This document shows positions 19,419 to 29,459 of a stretch of 64,000 nucleotides of DNA, piece after piece. Each line of letters opens with the position of its first letter. The stretch's first letter is position 1. Location: the NCBI RefSeq assembly GCF_020524625.1, contig NZ_JAIVLL010000001.1:1054001-1118000 (forward strand), given 5' to 3'. Position numbers and translations under genes: made by a program. The notes beneath the pieces are model-generated. The model worked only from the letters and a program-made list of their open reading frames with translations, did no database searches and was not told where the DNA came from. This DNA comes from Brevundimonas poindexterae (GTDB lineage Bacteria; Pseudomonadota; Alphaproteobacteria; Caulobacterales; Caulobacteraceae).

Positions 19419-19660
19419 CGCAGGTCCAGCTATCCCTCGATACAGACGATGCGATCATCGTGTTCGAAATCCTGAATCGCCTCGGCGAAAAGCCGGGGCA
19501 TCCGCTGATCGTCTCGGAACCTGAGCAGGCAAGCGTGGACGCCCTGGTCTGCGCTCTGGAGTCGGTTCTGGCCGCCCCGTTTGGGGCTGACTACGCTGCG
19601 CGCGTCGATCGAATCCTGTCGAACAGGCAAGGGCCATCTGAGCCGGAAGAAACCCAATGA
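19415..19660 (+). CDS. 81-residue protein of unknown function within the hut operon
   Basis: GTG start at 19415 overlapping the hutU stop, and its own TGA overlapping the hutH start. Both junctions are 4-nt overlaps, so it is translationally wired into the hut operon, and a chance reading frame is unlikely. The product is acidic and soluble, with a possible helix pair ([15 protein letters not shown], then [18 protein letters not shown]) and no membrane segment or recognisable motif. It could modulate HutU or HutH, but nothing in the sequence shows this. Family not recognised. Confidence 0.75.
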
Positions 19661-21186
19661 CCACTCTCACCCTCGGAAACGCCCCTCTCACCCTCGCGCA
19701 ACTGCGCGCCGTGCTGGATGGACCCGTCACCCTGTCGCTGACCGACGCCGCATGGATTGCGGTCGACCGGGGTGCCGCCACAGTGGCCGCCATCGTGGCC
19801 GAGGGACGCACGGTCTATGGCGTGAACACCGGCTTCGGCCTTCTGGCCAACACCTCGATCAAGTCGGAGGACCTGGAGACGCTGCAGCGCAATCTGGTGC
19901 TGAGCCACGCCTGTGGTGTGGGCCCCGATCTGGAAGACCGGGTCGTGCGGCTGATGATGGTGCTGAAGGTCGCCAGCCTGTCGCGCGGGGCCTCGGGCAT
20001 CCGGCGCGAGACGCTGGAGATGCTGATCGCGCTCTTGGCCGCCGATGTGCTGCCGTGCGTGCCGTCCAAGGGATCGGTCGGGGCGTCCGGCGATCTGGCG
20101 CCGCTGGCCCATATGAGCTGCCTGCTGCTCGGCGTCGGCGAGGCCCGGGTGAAGGGCGAGCGGATGGCCGCCACCGAGGCCTTGGCCACGGCGGGTCTCG
20201 CGCCCCTGACGCTGGGGCCCAAGGAAGGTCTGGCGCTGCTGAACGGGACCCAGTGTTCGACGGCGCTGGCGCTGACCGGCCTGTTCGCGACCGAGGATGC
20301 CTTTGCCGCCGCCCTGGTGGCCGGGGCCATGTCGGTCGACGCCCTGAAGGGATCGGATGCGCCGTTCGATGCTCGCATCCACGCCCTGCGCGGCCAGCCG
20401 GGGCAGATCGCGGTGGCCGAGACCCTGCGCGACCTGATGTCGGGATCGGCGATCCGGGACAGCCACCGGACCGATTGCTCCAAGGTGCAGGACCCCTATT
20501 CGCTGCGCTGCCAGCCGCAGGTCATGGGCGCGATCCTGGACCTGATGCGGTCCTCGGCCGCGACGCTGGAGTGCGAGGCCAATGCGGTGACCGACAATCC
20601 GCTGGTGTTCGTCGAGGACGGCGACGTGATCTCGGGCGGAAACTTCCACGCCGAGCCGGTGGCCTTTGCCGCCGACCAGCTGGCCATGGCCCTGTGCGAG
20701 ATCGGAAATCTGTCGGAGCGGCGGACCTCGATCCTGGTCGACCCCAAGATGAGTGGCCTGCCCGCCTTTCTGGTACGCGAGTCGGGCCTGAACTCGGGCT
20801 TCATGATCGCCCAGGTGACGGCGGCGGCGCTGGTCGCCGAGAACCGCATGGTGGCCCATCCGGCCAGCGTGGACACGGTGCCAACCAGCGCCAATCAGGA
20901 GGACCATGTGTCGATGGCGACGCATGGGGCCCGGCGGCTGCTGGACATGGCACAGAACACGGCGACCGTGGTCGGGATCGAGCTGCTGGCCGGGGCGCAG
21001 GGGCTGGACTTCCACCGCCCGCTCACGTCCTCGCCCGCGCTGGAACGCGCGTGGGCCCTCGTGCGCGAGGCGGCGCCGGAATATGCGTCCGACCACTATT
21101 TCGCGCCGGACATCGCGCGGGCGACCGACGGGGTGACCGCCGGCCGCTATCGCGACTTCGTGCCGGGCCTGCTGCCTTCGGCCTAG
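19657..21186 (+). CDS. hutH: Histidine ammonia-lyase (histidine degradation, step 1)
   Basis: 509 residues. It removes ammonia from L-histidine to give urocanate. The prosthetic group MIO forms autocatalytically from Ala143-Ser144-Gly145 ([15 protein letters not shown]). Other family marks: [11 protein letters not shown] near residue 54, [29 protein letters not shown] and the C-terminal [15 protein letters not shown]. It is coupled to the 81-residue gene by an ATGA overlap. Its TAG stop overlaps the convergent secreted-protein gene by 4 nt. This completes a hutUH / hutGI pathway from histidine to glutamate. Confidence 0.97.
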   Translation: MTTLTLGNAPLTLAQLRAVLDGPVTLSLTDAAWIAVDRGAATVAAIVAEGRTVYGVNTGFGLLANTSIKSEDLETLQRNLVLSHACGVGPDLEDRVVRLMMVLKVASLSRGASGIRRETLEMLIALLAADVLPCVPSKGSVGASGDLAPLAHMSCLLLGVGEARVKGERMAATEALATAGLAPLTLGPKEGLALLNGTQCSTALALTGLFATEDAFAAALVAGAMSVDALKGSDAPFDARIHALRGQPGQIAVAETLRDLMSGSAIRDSHRTDCSKVQDPYSLRCQPQVMGAILDLMRSSAATLECEANAVTDNPLVFVEDGDVISGGNFHAEPVAFAADQLAMALCEIGNLSERRTSILVDPKMSGLPAFLVRESGLNSGFMIAQVTAAALVAENRMVAHPASVDTVPTSANQEDHVSMATHGARRLLDMAQNTATVVGIELLAGAQGLDFHRPLTSSPALERAWALVREAAPEYASDHYFAPDIARATDGVTAGRYRDFVPGLLPSA

Positions 21187-21947
21187 GCTGCGGCGGCGCG
21201 CAGGCAGGCGGCCCGCAGTTCGACGGGGGGAAGCTGCGCGACCAGGTCGGGATCCATGAGGATTTCGGCCGCCAGGTCCGCGACCTCGTTCGAGACGTCC
21301 TCGGCCGACTTGCCGCGGGCGGCACCGGACGCCTCGGCATTCGTCAGCAGGGTGTAGTTCTCCTCGAGCACCCGCTGGAGCTCGCCATCGTTCATCTCGC
21401 TCTCCATGAGTTCGAGCATGCCGAGCGTACCGAAGGCCGCGCAGGTGACGTCGAAGTCGTAGCGCCCCTCCGGATCTGTCGGGCGCGTGAGGTTTTCGTA
21501 GGCGGCTCCCGACGACCCGCCAGAGGCGGGGCCTTCCGTCACGATCAGGCGATAGGCGCCGGTTTCGCCGGCCTCATAGCTGTTGGCGAGGATGAAGTAG
21601 TCGCCGCCCGTGGAGGTGAAAGTCAGGCGTGAATTGACGTTGTCTTCGCTGATGTCGTCATTGGTCTGTTCGACCGGCGGCTGGCAGGCCCGGCCCGGCC
21701 CCATGCCGATGAAGGTGTCGAAGTCGCTGGACGTCAGATCAATGGTGTAGGATTGCCCCGCACGGGTCGACAGGATGTAGCAGTCATAGCTGCTGCCATC
21801 GACCTCCATGACCGGATCGCTGGCGCTGAGCGTGCCCCTGACGGGCTCGCCGACGCGGATCGCGCTCTGGGCCGAGGCCGCGCCCGCAAGCGCAGAGGCG
21901 GCCAGCAGGCTGGCCAGGCCGGTTGAAATCAGGGTTCCGATACGCAT
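21183..21947 (-). CDS. Secreted protein with PPC-like domain, paralogue A
   Basis: 254 residues. The signal peptide ends at ...[13 protein letters not shown] beta-sandwich of the bacterial pre-peptidase C-terminal (PPC) type follows at about 28-130: [22 protein letters not shown], then [18 protein letters not shown] and [21 protein letters not shown]. The C-terminal ~110 residues are helical with a single [12 protein letters not shown]ys and match nothing I recognise. The neighbour at 22040 has the same length and layout, so the pair is a tandem duplication. There is no protease domain; a periplasmic binding or structural role is possible. It overlaps hutH by 4 nt at the 3' ends. Confidence 0.8.
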   Translation of the reverse strand: MRIGTLISTGLASLLAASALAGAASAQSAIRVGEPVRGTLSASDPVMEVDGSSYDCYILSTRAGQSYTIDLTSSDFDTFIGMGPGRACQPPVEQTNDDISEDNVNSRLTFTSTGGDYFILANSYEAGETGAYRLIVTEGPASGGSSGAAYENLTRPTDPEGRYDFDVTCAAFGTLGMLELMESEMNDGELQRVLEENYTLLTNAEASGAARGKSAEDVSNEVADLAAEILMDPDLVAQLPPVELRAACLRAAAA

Positions 21948-22039
21948 GAGGGTCGCTCCCGCCCGGGCGCCCGATGCGCCCTTCCTGAAGCGACCCTAGC
22001 CAAAGTCAGCGTGACTGTAACTGACGAGCCCTGACGGTG

Positions 22040-22804
22040 TCAGCGATAGCGGGTGACCGGGTTGAAGCCGTAGGCGCGATCACAGGCGGCTACGGTTTCG
22101 AGATAGCTTGCGACGTTCTGCGGCTTGTCATCAATGAAGCCGTTAAGGGCCTCCAGAGCCAGGGCGCTCGACATGAAGTCGGCCGAGCCGGCCTCACCGG
22201 TGCTCAGACGTCCGGAGACCTGACGATCGCGGGCCGCATAGTCGATCGAGGCGACATTGCCGTAGCGGCCGACATACTGCTTCAGCTCACCCATCGCCCG
22301 ATAGGCGCCGGCACAGACATAGGTTTCCGTGCCCCATTCGCTGGTGACCTGCGGCAGGGCATCCATTGAGCCCAGGCGCTCCTCGACCTCCGGCAGGCCG
22401 GCCGTGACCTTGATCCAGTAGTTGCCGCCCTCGCCCGCGTTGAAGGCATTGGCGCGGATCAGCAGACGCGGCACATCAAAGGTGCCGCTGATCTGGGCGT
22501 TGGTGTTGTTGCCGCTGTCGTCGTCGGCGGCGATGGCGGTCATGCTGTCGCCGCAGTCACTTCCCGTACCGACGACGAGGAAGGTGTCGAAGAAGCCGCT
22601 CATCAGATCGATGGTGATCGGCTGGCCGCGCGCCTCGACAACCCAGCATTGGTAGTAGCTGCCGTCCGCGAGTTTGGGCGACTGCGCGTTCAGGGTGGCC
22701 CCGGATTGTTCGCCGACGGCGATACGGGTCTGGGCGGCGGCGGGCTGGGCCACAGCGGCGAGTGCAAGGGCGGCAGCGGACGTGGCGATCAAACGGGCAA
22801 GCAT
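22040..22804 (-). CDS. Secreted protein with PPC-like domain, paralogue B
   Basis: 254 residues from the ATG at 22804, which has GGAGGGA 5 nt upstream. The signal peptide is MLARLIATSAAALALAAVAQ, cleaved after PAAAQ. The PPC-like sandwich keeps the order of paralogue A: IAVGEQSGATLNAQSPKLADG, then ITIDLMSGFFDTFLVVGTG, then RLLIRANAFNAGEGGNYWIKV. Cysteines differ (CWV, DCGD, VCAG, ACDR), which suggests one or two disulfides absent from A. The C-terminal half is helical and holds a conserved-looking TYVCAGAYRAMGEL, matching [15 protein letters not shown] in A. It lies 92 nt upstream of paralogue A and the two are probably co-transcribed. Confidence 0.8.
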   Translation of the reverse strand: MLARLIATSAAALALAAVAQPAAAQTRIAVGEQSGATLNAQSPKLADGSYYQCWVVEARGQPITIDLMSGFFDTFLVVGTGSDCGDSMTAIAADDDSGNNTNAQISGTFDVPRLLIRANAFNAGEGGNYWIKVTAGLPEVEERLGSMDALPQVTSEWGTETYVCAGAYRAMGELKQYVGRYGNVASIDYAARDRQVSGRLSTGEAGSADFMSSALALEALNGFIDDKPQNVASYLETVAACDRAYGFNPVTRYR

Positions 22805-22963
22805 GGAAGTCCCTCCAGTGGTGGAGGGAAAGTAGCGGAGGGAGGTCACCGCCGGGCCTGACGGAGTCTGACAGGACGCCGTTCTGCGACGTCCCGGTAC
22901 GCGGCCTCACGGATTGTAGAGGGTTTGTCGGGAGGATGGCGGCAGGGAGGACCCCACCGCCGC

Positions 22964-24055
22964 ATGCCCATTCGTGCCTTCACGCCGGACGACGCCGAAG
23001 CCCTGGCGGCCCTGCACCGCTCGGTCGGCTGGCCGGAGCGGTCGGCGGCCGGGTGGCGGTGGCTGGCGCGGGACCCCGCGCGGGTCCGGCTGGACGCGCC
23101 GCTGGGCTGGCTGGCCGAGGACGAGGCGGGACGGCCCGTGGCCTGTCTCGGCAACTTCATCCAGACCTTCCGGCACGGGGAGCGAACGCTTCATGCCGCG
23201 ACCGGCCATTCGATCATCGTCAGCCCCGAGGGCCGGGGCATGGCGCCGCAGCTGATCCGGACGCTGATGGGTCAGACGGGCATGGTCGGCTTTTACACCT
23301 TCAACGCCAATGCGCGGGCGGCGCCGCTGTACAAGCGACACCGGCTGGTGCCCTGGCCCGCGACAACCCATGACCTGAAGCTGGCCTGGCCGCTGAAACG
23401 CTGGCCCCGCGCGGTGAGCCGTCTCCTGCGCGAATTGGATCACCGCAAGCCCGCCCTGCTGGCTGAGGTGCTGAAGCGGATTCCGGAACCGCTGACGCCG
23501 AGGCCCCGCCCGGTCCGGCAGGCGGATATGCCGGACGGGGTCGCCCTGATGCCGGCGGACCTGCCCGGGAACTGGGACGCCTATTGGCAGGCGCTGGTCG
23601 ATGAAGGCGGGCTGGTGGCGGACCGGTCGGCAGAGGTGATGCACCATCGGCTCGGCGATCCGGACCGGGTGCGCCCGCCGGTCCTGCTGGCGGTCAGGGA
23701 GGGGGGTGCCCTCGTCGGCCATGCGTGGGCTGAGCTGGCCAAGCCCAGTGTGATCGACCCGCCGGTGCTCGAGATCGTGGATCTGGTGGCGCTGGAGCGC
23801 GCGCCGGAGGCCATCGACCGGCTGATGACCGGCCTGATGGTGGCGGCGCGACGGCTCGATGCCGCCAAGCTGCGCCTGCATCTGGTCAGCCCGCGCTCGC
23901 GGGTCCGGCTGGGGCCGTGGGCCGAGCGGGCCCGGCGCGAGGGCGGCTGGGGCCACGCCCATGCCCGGTTCGAGGCCGGCGCGCCGGACCCCGGCCTGTG
24001 GCAGCCCACGCCCTATGACGGGGACTATGGCTTCTGTCTGAGGCCGGCGCCCTAG
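22964..24055 (+). CDS. GNAT-family acetyltransferase-like protein, long form
   Basis: 363 residues from the ATG at 22964 (GGGAGG upstream). The N-terminal half has a GNAT pattern: IRAFTPDDAEALAALHRSVGW, then ATGHSIIVSPEGRGMAPQLI, which resembles the acetyl-CoA pyrophosphate loop, and GFYTFNANARAAPLYKRHRL. The second half (about 190-363) has a weaker, similar alpha/beta layout (LLAVREGGALVGHAWAEL, then RLMTGLMVAARRLDAAKLRL). A degenerate double-GNAT arrangement is therefore possible. The protein is rich in Arg and Trp. Substrate unknown. It is convergent with mscL and overlaps it by 4 nt. Confidence 0.7.
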   Translation: MPIRAFTPDDAEALAALHRSVGWPERSAAGWRWLARDPARVRLDAPLGWLAEDEAGRPVACLGNFIQTFRHGERTLHAATGHSIIVSPEGRGMAPQLIRTLMGQTGMVGFYTFNANARAAPLYKRHRLVPWPATTHDLKLAWPLKRWPRAVSRLLRELDHRKPALLAEVLKRIPEPLTPRPRPVRQADMPDGVALMPADLPGNWDAYWQALVDEGGLVADRSAEVMHHRLGDPDRVRPPVLLAVREGGALVGHAWAELAKPSVIDPPVLEIVDLVALERAPEAIDRLMTGLMVAARRLDAAKLRLHLVSPRSRVRLGPWAERARREGGWGHAHARFEAGAPDPGLWQPTPYDGDYGFCLRPAP

Positions 24056-24471
24056 GCCTTAGACTTCAGAAGGTCGCGGATCTCGGTCAGCAGGGCCTCG
24101 CTGGGCGTCGGGGCGGGCGGGGCGGCCGGCTGGGGATCCTCGGCCTGTTTGCGGCGCATGTTGTTGATGCCCTTGACCAGCAGGAAGACGACGAAGGCGA
24201 CGATCAGGAACTGGACGAGGGTGTTGGCGAAGGCGCCGTACTGGATGGCGACCTGTTCGACGGCCTCGGTCGAGGGGTCTTCGGGACGCAGCACCCATTG
24301 CAGTTCGGAGAAGTCGACGCCACCGGTCAGCAGGCCGATCGGCGGCATGATGATCTGGTCGACCAGGCTTTTGACGATGCCGTTGAAGGCCGCGCCGATG
24401 ATGACGCCGACGGCCAGATCGACGACATTGCCGCGCACGGCAAACTCGCGGAATTCCTGAAACAGACCCAT
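24052..24471 (-). CDS. mscL: Large-conductance mechanosensitive channel
   Basis: 139 residues, standard for MscL. It opens under membrane tension to release solutes on osmotic downshock. The N-terminal amphipathic helix (MGLFQEFREFAVRGNVVDLA) leads into pore helix TM1 (VGVIIGAAFNGIVKSLV). A periplasmic loop and TM2 (FLIVAFVVFLLVKGIN) follow, ending in a Pro/Ala linker and the cytoplasmic helix bundle (LLTEIRDLLKSK). All parts are present. It lies 33 nt after a GNAT gene on the same strand. Confidence 0.96.
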   Translation of the reverse strand: MGLFQEFREFAVRGNVVDLAVGVIIGAAFNGIVKSLVDQIIMPPIGLLTGGVDFSELQWVLRPEDPSTEAVEQVAIQYGAFANTLVQFLIVAFVVFLLVKGINNMRRKQAEDPQPAAPPAPTPSEALLTEIRDLLKSKA

Positions 24472-24504
24472 GGGTGCCCTCCGTTTGGGATCGCGACCGG
24501 GCGC

Positions 24505-24981
24505 TCAGGCCGCCTGCAGATCCAGATGGTAGAAGTGGTTGAAGTCGCTGGGCGTATAGCCCCCGAACGGCTCACCCTTGAGGAATCCGCGGGCGGCGTA
24601 AAGGTTCAGGGCGGCCTCGAAGGCGGGGCCCGAGCCGGTCTCGAGGCTGATCCGGCGACAGCCGGCCGCGCGGGCCTCGGCGATCAGATGCTCCAGCAGG
24701 GTGCGGCCCACGCCCCGGCCCAGATGGTCGGGATGGGTGCGCATGGACTTGATCTCGCCCACGCCGTCGGGGTGCAGGCGCAGGGCGCCCATGCCGAGCA
24801 GGGCCTCGCCGTCCCATAGCGTGTACAGGGTGACGCCGGGCGCCTGCAGACCGGTCAGATCGAGGGCGTGAACGCCACAGGCAGGCGTGTAGCGGTGCAT
24901 GCCCTCAAGGTGCAGGGCCAGCAGGGCCAGCAGCCGGGCATCCTCGAAATCGGCCGGAACGATCCGCCAGTCGGGCGCCAT
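24505..24981 (-). CDS. GNAT-family N-acetyltransferase
   Basis: 158 residues with a complete GNAT fold. The acetyl-CoA loop is HPDHLGRGVGRTLLEHLIAEA (consensus Q/RxxGxG/A), and the last motif is FEAALNLYAARGFLKGEPFGGY. The pattern SMRTHPDHLGRG and the C-terminal NHFYHLDL match the PhnO/ElaA-like bacterial GNATs that act on small molecules or protein N-termini. The substrate cannot be told. It follows ihfB by 7 nt on the same strand and may be read from the ihfB promoter. Confidence 0.88.
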   Translation of the reverse strand: MAPDWRIVPADFEDARLLALLALHLEGMHRYTPACGVHALDLTGLQAPGVTLYTLWDGEALLGMGALRLHPDGVGEIKSMRTHPDHLGRGVGRTLLEHLIAEARAAGCRRISLETGSGPAFEAALNLYAARGFLKGEPFGGYTPSDFNHFYHLDLQAA

Positions 24982-24988
24982 GGCCGGC

Positions 24989-25273
24989 TCAGTCGGAGGC
25001 GTTCAGCCGCTCGCGCAATTCCTTGCCGCTCTTGAAGAAGGGCACGGCCTTGGCGGGCACGTCGACGGTTTCGCCGGTGCGCGGATTGCGGCCCTGGCGC
25101 GCGGGACGATGGCGCACGGAAAAGGCGCCGAAGCCGCGGATTTCCACCCGCCCGCCGTCGGACAGGGTCTCGACCATCTGGCCGAGGATGACATTGACCA
25201 GGCGCTCGACCTCAGCCTGGGTGAGGTGCGGATTCTCGGCCGCCAGCTTGTCGATCAGTTCGGACTTGATCAT
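24989..25273 (-). CDS. ihfB: Integration host factor beta subunit
   Basis: 94 residues from the ATG at 25273 ([26 protein letters not shown]). It is a DNABII nucleoid protein that bends DNA as a dimer with IhfA. The signature [26 protein letters not shown] is intact, with the Pro in the minor-groove arm (GRNPRTG). Its position after rpsA in the order aroA-cmk-rpsA-ihfB is the usual one and identifies it as beta rather than HU. The upstream 245 nt hold the rpsA terminator and presumably its own promoter; no clear -35/-10 pair stands out. Confidence 0.95.
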   Translation of the reverse strand: MIKSELIDKLAAENPHLTQAEVERLVNVILGQMVETLSDGGRVEIRGFGAFSVRHRPARQGRNPRTGETVDVPAKAVPFFKSGKELRERLNASD

Positions 25274-25462
25274 CTCAGCCCCTTCCCGTGCGACGGAGGC
25301 GTACACCGGTGCGCCCCATGTCGCGCCTGCCTTACCGGCCCCCCGGCGACGGCGTCCACCCTAGACCTCGCGCGGTGAGGGAATAAAGGGGAAAGACGGA
25401 CATTAAGCATCATTAACAGCCATAATGTACGCTTCCGGACACAAATTGCGGTCGCGAACCGC

Positions 25463-25494
25463 AAAAAAGGGCGGCCGGATCGCTCCGACCGCCC
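25463..25494 (-). terminator. Rho-independent terminator after rpsA
   Basis: On the minus strand a GC-rich stem (GGGCGGTCGGA opposite its near-complement, one mismatch, loop near 25481) is followed directly by TTTTTT. It begins 24 nt after the rpsA stop. A smaller inverted repeat, GCGGT/ACCGC at 25448-25462, follows immediately. Confidence 0.85.
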
Positions 25495-25518
25495 CGATTT
25501 GCATCGAAATCGACGCTT

Positions 25519-27225
25519 TTACTCCTTGGCGGCGCCCTTTTCGCGCAGGGCCGCACCCAGGATGTCACCGAGCGAAGCGCCCGAGTCCGAGGACCCGAAC
25601 TGTTCGATGGCTTCCTGTTCGTCCTTCATCTCGAGCGCCTTGACCGAGACGGAGACGCGACGCGAGGCCTTGTCGATGCCGGTGATCATGGCGTCGACGC
25701 GATCGCCGACGGCAAAGCGCTCGGGGCGCTGTTCGGCGCGGTCGCGCGACAGGTCCGACTTGCGGATGAAGGCGGTGACCGGAGCTTCATCCTCGCCGAA
25801 CTTGACCTCGATGCCGCCGGTCTCGATGGCGGTCACGGTGACGGTGATCTGCTGACCCTTCCGGAAGGTGTCGCCGTCGCCGATCGGATCGCCGCCCAGC
25901 TGCTTGATGCCGAGCGAGACACGTTCCTTCTCGACGTCGACGTCCAGCACCTTGGCCTTGACCATCTCGCCCTTGCGGTAGCGCTGGATGGCTTCCTCGC
26001 CCGAGACGTTCCAGTCGAGGTCCGACAGGTGGACCATGCCGTCGATGTCGTTGTCCAGGCCGATGAACAGACCGAATTCGGTGGCGTTCTTGACCTCGCC
26101 CTCGACGGTCGAGCCGATCGGATGGTTGGCGACGAAGGCATCCCACGGATTGTCCTGGGCCTGCTTCAGACCCAGCGAGATGCGGCGCTTGGCCGAGTCG
26201 ACGTCCAGCACGACCACATCCACTTCCTGCGAGGTGGAGACGATCTTGCCCGGGTGGACGTTCTTCTTGGTCCAGCTCATTTCCGAGACGTGGACCAGGC
26301 CTTCGACACCGGCTTCCAACTCCACGAAGGCGCCGTAGTCGGTGATGTTGGTGATGCGACCGGTCATCTTGGCGCCGACCGGATACTTGGCTTCCACGCC
26401 GTCCCACGGGTCAGCCTGGAGCTGCTTCATGCCCAGGCTGATGCGCTGGGTGTCCGGGTTGATCTTGACGATCTGCACCTTGACGGTGTCGCCGACGGCC
26501 AGCACCTGCGACGGGTGCGAGACGCGCTTCCACGACATGTCGGTGACGTGCAGCAGGCCGTCGATGCCGCCCAGATCCACGAACGCACCGTAGTCGGTGA
26601 TGTTCTTGACGACGCCTTCGCGGACTTCACCCTCGGCCAGCTGGCCGACCAGTTCGGTGCGCTGCTCGGCGCGGGCTTCTTCCAGGATGGCACGACGCGA
26701 GACGACGATGTTGCCGCGCGGACGGTCCATCTTGAGGATGGCGAAGGGCTGTTCCTTACCCATCAGCGGGCCGACGTCGCGGACCGGACGGATGTCGACC
26801 TGCGAGCCCGGCAGGAAGGCCGAGGCACCGCCCAGATCGACGGTGAAGCCACCCTTCACGCGGCCGACGATGGCGCCCATGACGGGCTGCTCTTCGGCGA
26901 AGACGGCTTCCAGACGGGTCCAGGCTTCCTCGCGGCGGGCCTTGTCGCGGCTGATGACGGCCTCACCCAAGGCGTTCTCGACGCGCTCGAGGTAGACTTC
27001 GACGTCATCGCCGACCTTCGGGATCGAGGCGCCTTCGCCCTGACCGAATTCACGGGCCGAGATCCGGCCTTCGGTCTTCAGACCGACGTCGATGATGATG
27101 ATGTCCTTTTCCACGCCGACGACGCGGCCGTGGACGACCTGGCCTTCGCCAAGGTCACGACCCTGCAGGGTCTCGTCGAGAAGAGCGGCGAAATCGTCGC
27201 GGGTAGGGGTGAGGGTGTCGGTCAT
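25519..27225 (-). CDS. rpsA: 30S ribosomal protein S1
   Basis: 568 residues, full length for S1. It binds mRNA on the small subunit and helps start translation. Six S1 (OB-fold) repeats run from about residue 25 to 545, each with the GxVxxxxxxGxFVxL pattern; clear ones include VVKNITDYGAFVDLGGIDGLLHV and RITNITDYGAFVELEAGVEGLVHV. The region before ATG 27225 has only a weak AGAG and no proper Shine-Dalgarno. This is a known habit of rpsA leaders, where S1 controls its own translation. The 158-nt space to cmk is long enough for its own promoter and leader. Confidence 0.98.
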   Translation of the reverse strand: MTDTLTPTRDDFAALLDETLQGRDLGEGQVVHGRVVGVEKDIIIIDVGLKTEGRISAREFGQGEGASIPKVGDDVEVYLERVENALGEAVISRDKARREEAWTRLEAVFAEEQPVMGAIVGRVKGGFTVDLGGASAFLPGSQVDIRPVRDVGPLMGKEQPFAILKMDRPRGNIVVSRRAILEEARAEQRTELVGQLAEGEVREGVVKNITDYGAFVDLGGIDGLLHVTDMSWKRVSHPSQVLAVGDTVKVQIVKINPDTQRISLGMKQLQADPWDGVEAKYPVGAKMTGRITNITDYGAFVELEAGVEGLVHVSEMSWTKKNVHPGKIVSTSQEVDVVVLDVDSAKRRISLGLKQAQDNPWDAFVANHPIGSTVEGEVKNATEFGLFIGLDNDIDGMVHLSDLDWNVSGEEAIQRYRKGEMVKAKVLDVDVEKERVSLGIKQLGGDPIGDGDTFRKGQQITVTVTAIETGGIEVKFGEDEAPVTAFIRKSDLSRDRAEQRPERFAVGDRVDAMITGIDKASRRVSVSVKALEMKDEQEAIEQFGSSDSGASLGDILGAALREKGAAKE

Positions 27226-27383
27226 GAAACTCTGGGGTTGGAGAAAGGAATAGGCCGCGCGGCTCCGGACGGAGTCCTCGCGGACGTCGGTTCAGTTTGG
27301 GTAGAAGGTCGATCCGGGGCGGCGACAGGGCTGCCCGAACGCCCGCGGTGGCCGAGGATCATCGCGTTGGATTTGCCCGCCGG

Positions 27384-28025
27384 TCAGCGCGCTCGCGATG
27401 TCTCGACGATACGGCGGGCCGCATCGAAGGCGGCCTCTATATCCATATCGGTCGTATCCAGCAAGGCCGCGTCGGCCGCCTGGACCATGGGGGCGGCCCC
27501 GCGACCGGCGTCACGGGCATCGCGACGGACGATATCAGCCAGCATGTCCTCGAACGACAGGGTCTCGCCCCGGGCGGTCAGTTGCAGCCAGCGACGGCGG
27601 GCGCGGACCTCGGGACTGGCGGTGACGAACAGTTTGACCGGGGCGTCGGGCACGATGACCGTGCCGATGTCGCGCCCGTCCAGCACGGCGCCGCCCGGCT
27701 GGCGCGCGAAACGGGTCTGGAGGTCCAGCAGGGCCGCGCGCACCCCGGTGTGGCCGGCGACACGGCTGGCGGCCTCGCCCGCCCCGCGATCGGTCAGGCG
27801 GGTGGTGTCGAACAGGTCCTCCGGCTCGAGCGCGCGGGCGACCTGTTCGGCGAGGTCTGCATCACCGAGATCCCCGCCGCGGTCCAGCACACCCAGTCCC
27901 ACCGCGCGATACAGCAGGCCGGTATCCAGATGCGGCAGGCCATAGTGCTGCGCCAGCCGCTGGGCGATGGTGCCCTTGCCCGATGCGGCCGGGCCGTCGA
28001 CGGCGATGATGAGGGGGGCGGTCAT
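27384..28025 (-). CDS. cmk: Cytidylate kinase
   Basis: 213 residues. It phosphorylates CMP and dCMP with ATP. The P-loop is in [19 protein letters not shown] (residues ~7-25). [11 protein letters not shown] follows, and the CMP-binding region is [22 protein letters not shown]. The LID region is [20 protein letters not shown]. The open frame upstream lies inside aroA. The start ATG at 28025 overlaps the aroA stop as ATGA, so the two are coupled, the usual arrangement in alphaproteobacteria. Confidence 0.97.
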   Translation of the reverse strand: MTAPLIIAVDGPAASGKGTIAQRLAQHYGLPHLDTGLLYRAVGLGVLDRGGDLGDADLAEQVARALEPEDLFDTTRLTDRGAGEAASRVAGHTGVRAALLDLQTRFARQPGGAVLDGRDIGTVIVPDAPVKLFVTASPEVRARRRWLQLTARGETLSFEDMLADIVRRDARDAGRGAAPMVQAADAALLDTTDMDIEAAFDAARRIVETSRAR

Positions 28026-29407
28026 CCCGCCTCGATATCGGCGCCCAGCCCCTGCATCAACTGGACGAAGGCCGGAAAGCTGGTGGCGATCATTTCGGGG
28101 TCGCGGACGCTGACCGGCGCACGGGCGGCGAGGCCCAGCACCAGATGGCTCATGGCGATGCGGTGATCGTGGGCGGTCTCGACGGTCGCCCCACCGGCTA
28201 CGGGACCGCCGGTGACGATCAGGCCCTCGGGCTCCTCCTCGACCGCGACCCCGCAGGCGGCAAGGCCGCGCGCCATCAGGGCGATACGGTCGCTCTCCTT
28301 GACCCGCATCTCGCCGATGCCCCGCATGACCGTCCGGCCCGAGGCAAAGGCGGCCGTGGCGGCCAGGATCGGATATTCGTCGATCATCGAGGCCGCGCGG
28401 GCCTCGGGCACGACCACCCCCTTCAGCGCCGAATGGCGGGCCGTGATGTCGCCGACGATCTCGCCCCCGCTCTCGCGCCGGTTCGAGACGGTCAGGTCCG
28501 CGCCCATTTCGCGCCAGGTGTCGAACAGGCCGGTCCGCAGCGGGTTGAGCATGACGTTTTCGACCGTCACCTCCGAGCCCGGCACGATCAGGCCGGCCGC
28601 CAGCGGGAAGGCCGCGGATGAGGGATCGCCCGGGACGGCGACGGCGGTGCCGGTGAGCCCCTGCCCGCCCCCGAGACGGATACGCCAGCCGGCCCCCTGC
28701 TCCGTGACCTGAACCTCGGCCCCGAACGCGTGGAGCATGCGTTCGGTGTGGTCGCGGCTTCGCTCGGGCTCGATGACTTCGGTGAGGCCGCTGGCGTTCA
28801 ACCCCGCCAGCAGCAGGGCGGACTTGACCTGGGCCGAGGCGACCGACTGGGTGAAGGACAGCCCGCGCAGGTCGCCGCCGGTCAGGCGGAGCGGCAGACG
28901 ATCCTCCTCGCCCGACCACTCGAACCGCGCGCCCATTTCGCCGAGCGGGGCGGTGACCCGCTTCATCGGGCGTTTGCGCAGACTGACGTCGCCATCAAAG
29001 GTCACGGCGATCGGATAGCCTGCGGCCGTTCCTATCAGCAGGCGCACCCCGGTGCCGGCATTGCCGCAGTCGATGATGCCCTCCGGCTGACGAAAGCCGC
29101 CATGGCCGGTGACGCGCCAGCGGCCGGGTGCGAGACGCTCCACCTCGGCCCCGAAGGCCGCGACGGCCCGGGCGGTGGCGAGGATGTCCTCGCCCTCGAG
29201 CAGGCCCTCTATTTCGGTCACGCCCTGCGCCATCCCGCCCAGGATCAGGGCGCGGTGGGAGACGGATTTGTCACCGGGAGCGGTCACGGTTCCGGCCAGG
29301 CGCGAGGCCGGACGGGCGGTCAGGAAGGCGGCGGCGGCCACGGACGGCCTTTCGATCGTGCGGGAAAACAGGGCCAGAGGCGAAGATCGCTTTTGACAGC
29401 GGGCCAT
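28022..29407 (-). CDS. aroA: 5-enolpyruvylshikimate-3-phosphate synthase
   Basis: 461 residues from the ATG at 29407. It joins shikimate-3-phosphate and PEP in the shikimate pathway. The first signature is [24 protein letters not shown] (~37-60). The PEP-site loop is [16 protein letters not shown], where the Ala after GN is the class II-like pattern (CGNAGTGVR). The second signature is [19 protein letters not shown]. About 30 residues precede the fold ([21 protein letters not shown]); a start closer to the domain is possible. Earlier in-frame starts would run into the divergent TIGR02300 gene 52 nt away. Confidence 0.96.
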   Translation of the reverse strand: MARCQKRSSPLALFSRTIERPSVAAAAFLTARPASRLAGTVTAPGDKSVSHRALILGGMAQGVTEIEGLLEGEDILATARAVAAFGAEVERLAPGRWRVTGHGGFRQPEGIIDCGNAGTGVRLLIGTAAGYPIAVTFDGDVSLRKRPMKRVTAPLGEMGARFEWSGEEDRLPLRLTGGDLRGLSFTQSVASAQVKSALLLAGLNASGLTEVIEPERSRDHTERMLHAFGAEVQVTEQGAGWRIRLGGGQGLTGTAVAVPGDPSSAAFPLAAGLIVPGSEVTVENVMLNPLRTGLFDTWREMGADLTVSNRRESGGEIVGDITARHSALKGVVVPEARAASMIDEYPILAATAAFASGRTVMRGIGEMRVKESDRIALMARGLAACGVAVEEEPEGLIVTGGPVAGGATVETAHDHRIAMSHLVLGLAARAPVSVRDPEMIATSFPAFVQLMQGLGADIEAG

Positions 29408-29459
29408 TCGGGTGGCAAGGGAGCCGCCCGAAATCCACCCGTCGCGAAGGTCACGATCC

